From NCBI GenBank assembly GCA_031288575.1, contig JAITRD010000048.1:1-8808 (forward strand): a stretch of DNA of 8,808 bases, read 5' to 3'. The stretch comes from Treponema sp. Lineage in GTDB: Bacteria > Spirochaetota > Spirochaetia > Treponematales > Breznakiellaceae. This document shows, in pieces, positions 6,942-8,808 of this stretch. Each line of letters starts with the position of its first letter. The first letter of the stretch is position 1. The translations under genes and the position numbers were made by a program. The notes beneath the pieces were generated by a model that was not told where the DNA came from, did not search any database, and saw only the letters and a program-made list of their open reading frames with translations.

Positions 6942-6952
6942 TATGGCGTTCC

Positions 6953-6960
6953 GGGGAGGT
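6953..6960 (+). promoter_or_regulatory. Strong ribosome binding site of the fusion gene
   Basis: GGGGAGGT lies eight bases before the ATG at 6969. It is the best Shine-Dalgarno site in the window, and an in-frame TAA at 6939 excludes any upstream start, so the fusion gene's start is well fixed. Confidence 0.8.
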
Positions 6961-6968
6961 ATAGGGTT

Positions 6969-8808
6969 ATGAAAAAATTTCTCGCCTATCTCCGTTTGCG
7001 GCCCCTGGGGATGGCCTCCCTCATCCTCCTGCTGCTCCTCTATATCATGATGACCTTCGCGGAGTTTTTTGCCCCCTACGGGCAAACCAGATCCTTCGCG
7101 GACAAAACCTACCATCCGCCGAATACGCGTTTTTACCGGGGAAAATTCCAGGCCCAGGAAGCCCGGGTGGTGAACACGGTGAACTGGAGATACGCCATGG
7201 TCCGGGACCGCTACGAGGGGGTGGTGTTTTTGGGCCGGGGGGAACCGTATAAACTCTGGGGGCTTATCCCCGCGGACCGGCACCTCTTTACCACCCCGGC
7301 GGGGTCCTACCCGGTGTTTCTCATGGGGGCGGATCACCTGGGGCGGGACCTTTTTTCCCGGATCGTCTACGGGAGCCGGATATCCCTGACCATAGGCTTT
7401 ATCGCCACCGCCATTTCCCTGGTTTTGTCCATCCTGCTCGGGGGCCTTGCCGGTTATTTCGGGGGGAAAACCGACTGGACCATCATGCGGTTCTCGGAAT
7501 TTTTCATGCTCATCCCCGGGCTCTACCTTATCCTTTTTCTCCGCTCCCTCCTGTCCACCACCATGGACTCGGGCCAGTCCTATATGATGATCACCCTCAT
7601 CCTCTCCCTGGTGGGATGGCCCGGCTCGGCCCGGACCATCCGGGGCATGGTCCACGCCATCAAGCGGGAGGAATTTGTCCAAAACGCCCAGCTTGAGATG
7701 ATCCCCGCGCCGGTGATTATCTCCGGGCACATTATCCCCCAGATTGCCAGCCTCCTTATCGTCAGCATCGCCCTTTCGGTCCCCGGCTTTATCATGACCG
7801 AAACCACCCTTTCCTACCTGGGCCTGGGAATCGTGGACCCCGCGGTCAGTTGGGGCTCCCTCATCAAGCGGGATATCTCTACCCTAAGCAACCTCCGCAA
7901 CTACCCCTGGCTCCTTTTGCCGGTCTGGTTCCTCCTGGGGGTAACCCTGGGGTTTAACTTTATCGGCGACGCCCTCCGGGATTTTTACGATCCTTACCAT
8001 TATATGAGCCGGAAAAAGAGGGCATCCCCGGCGGCCGGGCCGGCGGCTCCCCCTTCCTCCCGGGACTCCCCTCCCCCGCTGCTCGAAATACGGGACCTTT
8101 CGGTTGCCTTTTCCGTCCGCCGGGGCAAGGCCATGGCGGAACTTCAGGCGGTACGGGGGGTGTCCCTCAGCCTGGACCGGGGGGAGATCCTGGGAATTGT
8201 GGGGGAAAGCGGGTCGGGAAAAAGCGTTACCACCCAGGCAATTCCGGGGCTGCTTCCGGGGAATACCGCCGTAAACGGTTCGATCCGGTACGAGGGGAGG
8301 GAACTGCTGGGTCTTGGGACAGCGGCCCTCAGGGAATACCGGGGGAAAAGGATCGGCATGATCTTCCAGGAACCGGGCCGTTCCTACGATCCCCTGCAAA
8401 ACATGGGGAAGGTCTTTCTGGAGACCTTCCGGAACAGCGATCCCGGGATCACCCCGGGGGCTTCCGCGGAAAAGGCCGCGGCCCTCCTGGCGGAAACCGG
8501 CCTGGAGGACGGCCGGGAGCGGCTCTCCAACTTTCCCCACCAGTTCTCCGGGGGCCAGCTCCAGCGCATCGGCATTGCCCTGGCCCTGGCCCAGGGCTGC
8601 GAACTCCTCATCGCCGACGAACCCACCACCGCCCTGGATGTAACCATCCAGAAACAGATCGTGGAACTCCTCAAATCCCTGCGGGAAAAACGGCGGATCG
8701 CCATTATCTTTATCAGCCACGACATAGACCTGGTGGCGGATATTTCCAACCGGATCCTGGTGATGTACGGGGGTTTGGTGATGGAGGCCGGGGAGGCCCG
8801 GCGGATCG
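6969..8808 (+). CDS. Fused DppC-type permease and DppD-type ATPase (3' end beyond window)
   Basis: One open frame of 613 complete codons runs off the window with no stop. Residues 1-345 are a DppC-like permease: first membrane helix at about 12-34, an outer segment longer than usual that includes KLWGLIPADRHLF, the motif ADHLGRDLFSR (121-131), a TETTLSYLGLG core and a last helix near 314-335. Residues 346-370 form a Pro/Ala/Ser-rich linker. From 371 an ABC domain follows: Walker A GESGSGKS (412-419), Q-loop Q467, signature FSGGQ (526-530), Walker B LLIADEP (546-552, D550 and E551), D-loop TALD (554-557) and H584, all intact. The codon frame is continuous through the linker, which has no stop, so this is a real fusion and not two overlapping genes. 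The EAA loop (EEFVQNAQLEMIP, 234-246) has Met244 where Gly is almost invariant. A separate DppF-type ATPase, or a further fused one, is expected downstream. Confidence 0.92.
   Translation, partial: MKKFLAYLRLRPLGMASLILLLLLYIMMTFAEFFAPYGQTRSFADKTYHPPNTRFYRGKFQAQEARVVNTVNWRYAMVRDRYEGVVFLGRGEPYKLWGLIPADRHLFTTPAGSYPVFLMGADHLGRDLFSRIVYGSRISLTIGFIATAISLVLSILLGGLAGYFGGKTDWTIMRFSEFFMLIPGLYLILFLRSLLSTTMDSGQSYMMITLILSLVGWPGSARTIRGMVHAIKREEFVQNAQLEMIPAPVIISGHIIPQIASLLIVSIALSVPGFIMTETTLSYLGLGIVDPAVSWGSLIKRDISTLSNLRNYPWLLLPVWFLLGVTLGFNFIGDALRDFYDPYHYMSRKKRASPAAGPAAPPSSRDSPPPLLEIRDLSVAFSVRRGKAMAELQAVRGVSLSLDRGEILGIVGESGSGKSVTTQAIPGLLPGNTAVNGSIRYEGRELLGLGTAALREYRGKRIGMIFQEPGRSYDPLQNMGKVFLETFRNSDPGITPGASAEKAAALLAETGLEDGRERLSNFPHQFSGGQLQRIGIALALAQGCELLIADEPTTALDVTIQKQIVELLKSLREKRRIAIIFISHDIDLVADISNRILVMYGGLVMEAGEARRI

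Noticed and set aside
5832..7730. 632-codon open frame on the minus strand opposite the two permease genes
   Set aside because: The product is low-complexity, rich in Gly, Pro, Lys and Gln, with no recognisable domain. It exists because the sense genes rarely use TTA, CTA and TCA codons in the register that would give antisense stops. The plus-strand genes are certain.
8004..8082. Possible missed stop or frameshift separating permease and ATPase
   Set aside because: Codon-by-codon reading shows one unbroken frame through the linker, and no start codon with a ribosome site lies just before the ATPase domain.
7884..8720. 278-codon minus-strand frame opposite the fusion gene
   Set aside because: Shadow of the ABC transporter coding strand; composition is biased and no domain is visible.

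Overview
The window looks like bacterial chromosome from an organism with GC-rich coding sequence that favours CGG, GGG, CCC and GCC codons. A spirochaete, perhaps Treponema-like, is my best guess. It rests on the codon style, the loose lipobox (LLFSC) of the binding protein and the mix of ROK regulator, transketolase and Opp-type transporter. This is inference; no marker gene is present.

Layout. Bases 1-74 may hold the last 23 codons of a plus-strand gene. Bases 79-319 are a compact non-coding element bounded by 17-bp inverted repeats, with a third copy of the repeat inside and a 28-bp imperfect hairpin in the middle. It fits neatly between two convergent genes and looks like a MITE or an internally deleted insertion sequence. 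Bases 332-1585 (minus) encode a ROK-family repressor. Bases 1586-1742 are an AT-rich divergent control region with a promoter on each strand and a 21-bp palindrome between them, a good candidate for the ROK operator. A possible small ORF (1743-1955) follows in the leader.

Then come plus-strand genes packed tightly: a full-length transketolase-type TPP enzyme (1974-3995), a family 5 substrate-binding lipoprotein (4027-5847), a DppB-type permease (5844-6941, ATGA overlap) and a DppC-type permease fused in frame to a DppD-type ATPase (6969 to the window end, incomplete).

How they may work together. The binding protein and two permease halves form an Opp/Dpp-class importer powered by the fused ATPase and probably by a second ATPase beyond the window. 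A ROK repressor and a transketolase suggest that the imported ligand is a sugar or glycoside rather than a peptide; this is inference from context. The binding-protein gene seems to have its own promoter (TTGACA-N17-TAAAAT) overlapping the transketolase stop codon, with the predicted transcript starting at or next to the ATG, so it may be expressed separately and without a leader. The most unusual points are this promoter, the permease-ATPase fusion with a changed EAA loop, and the palindromic repeat element.
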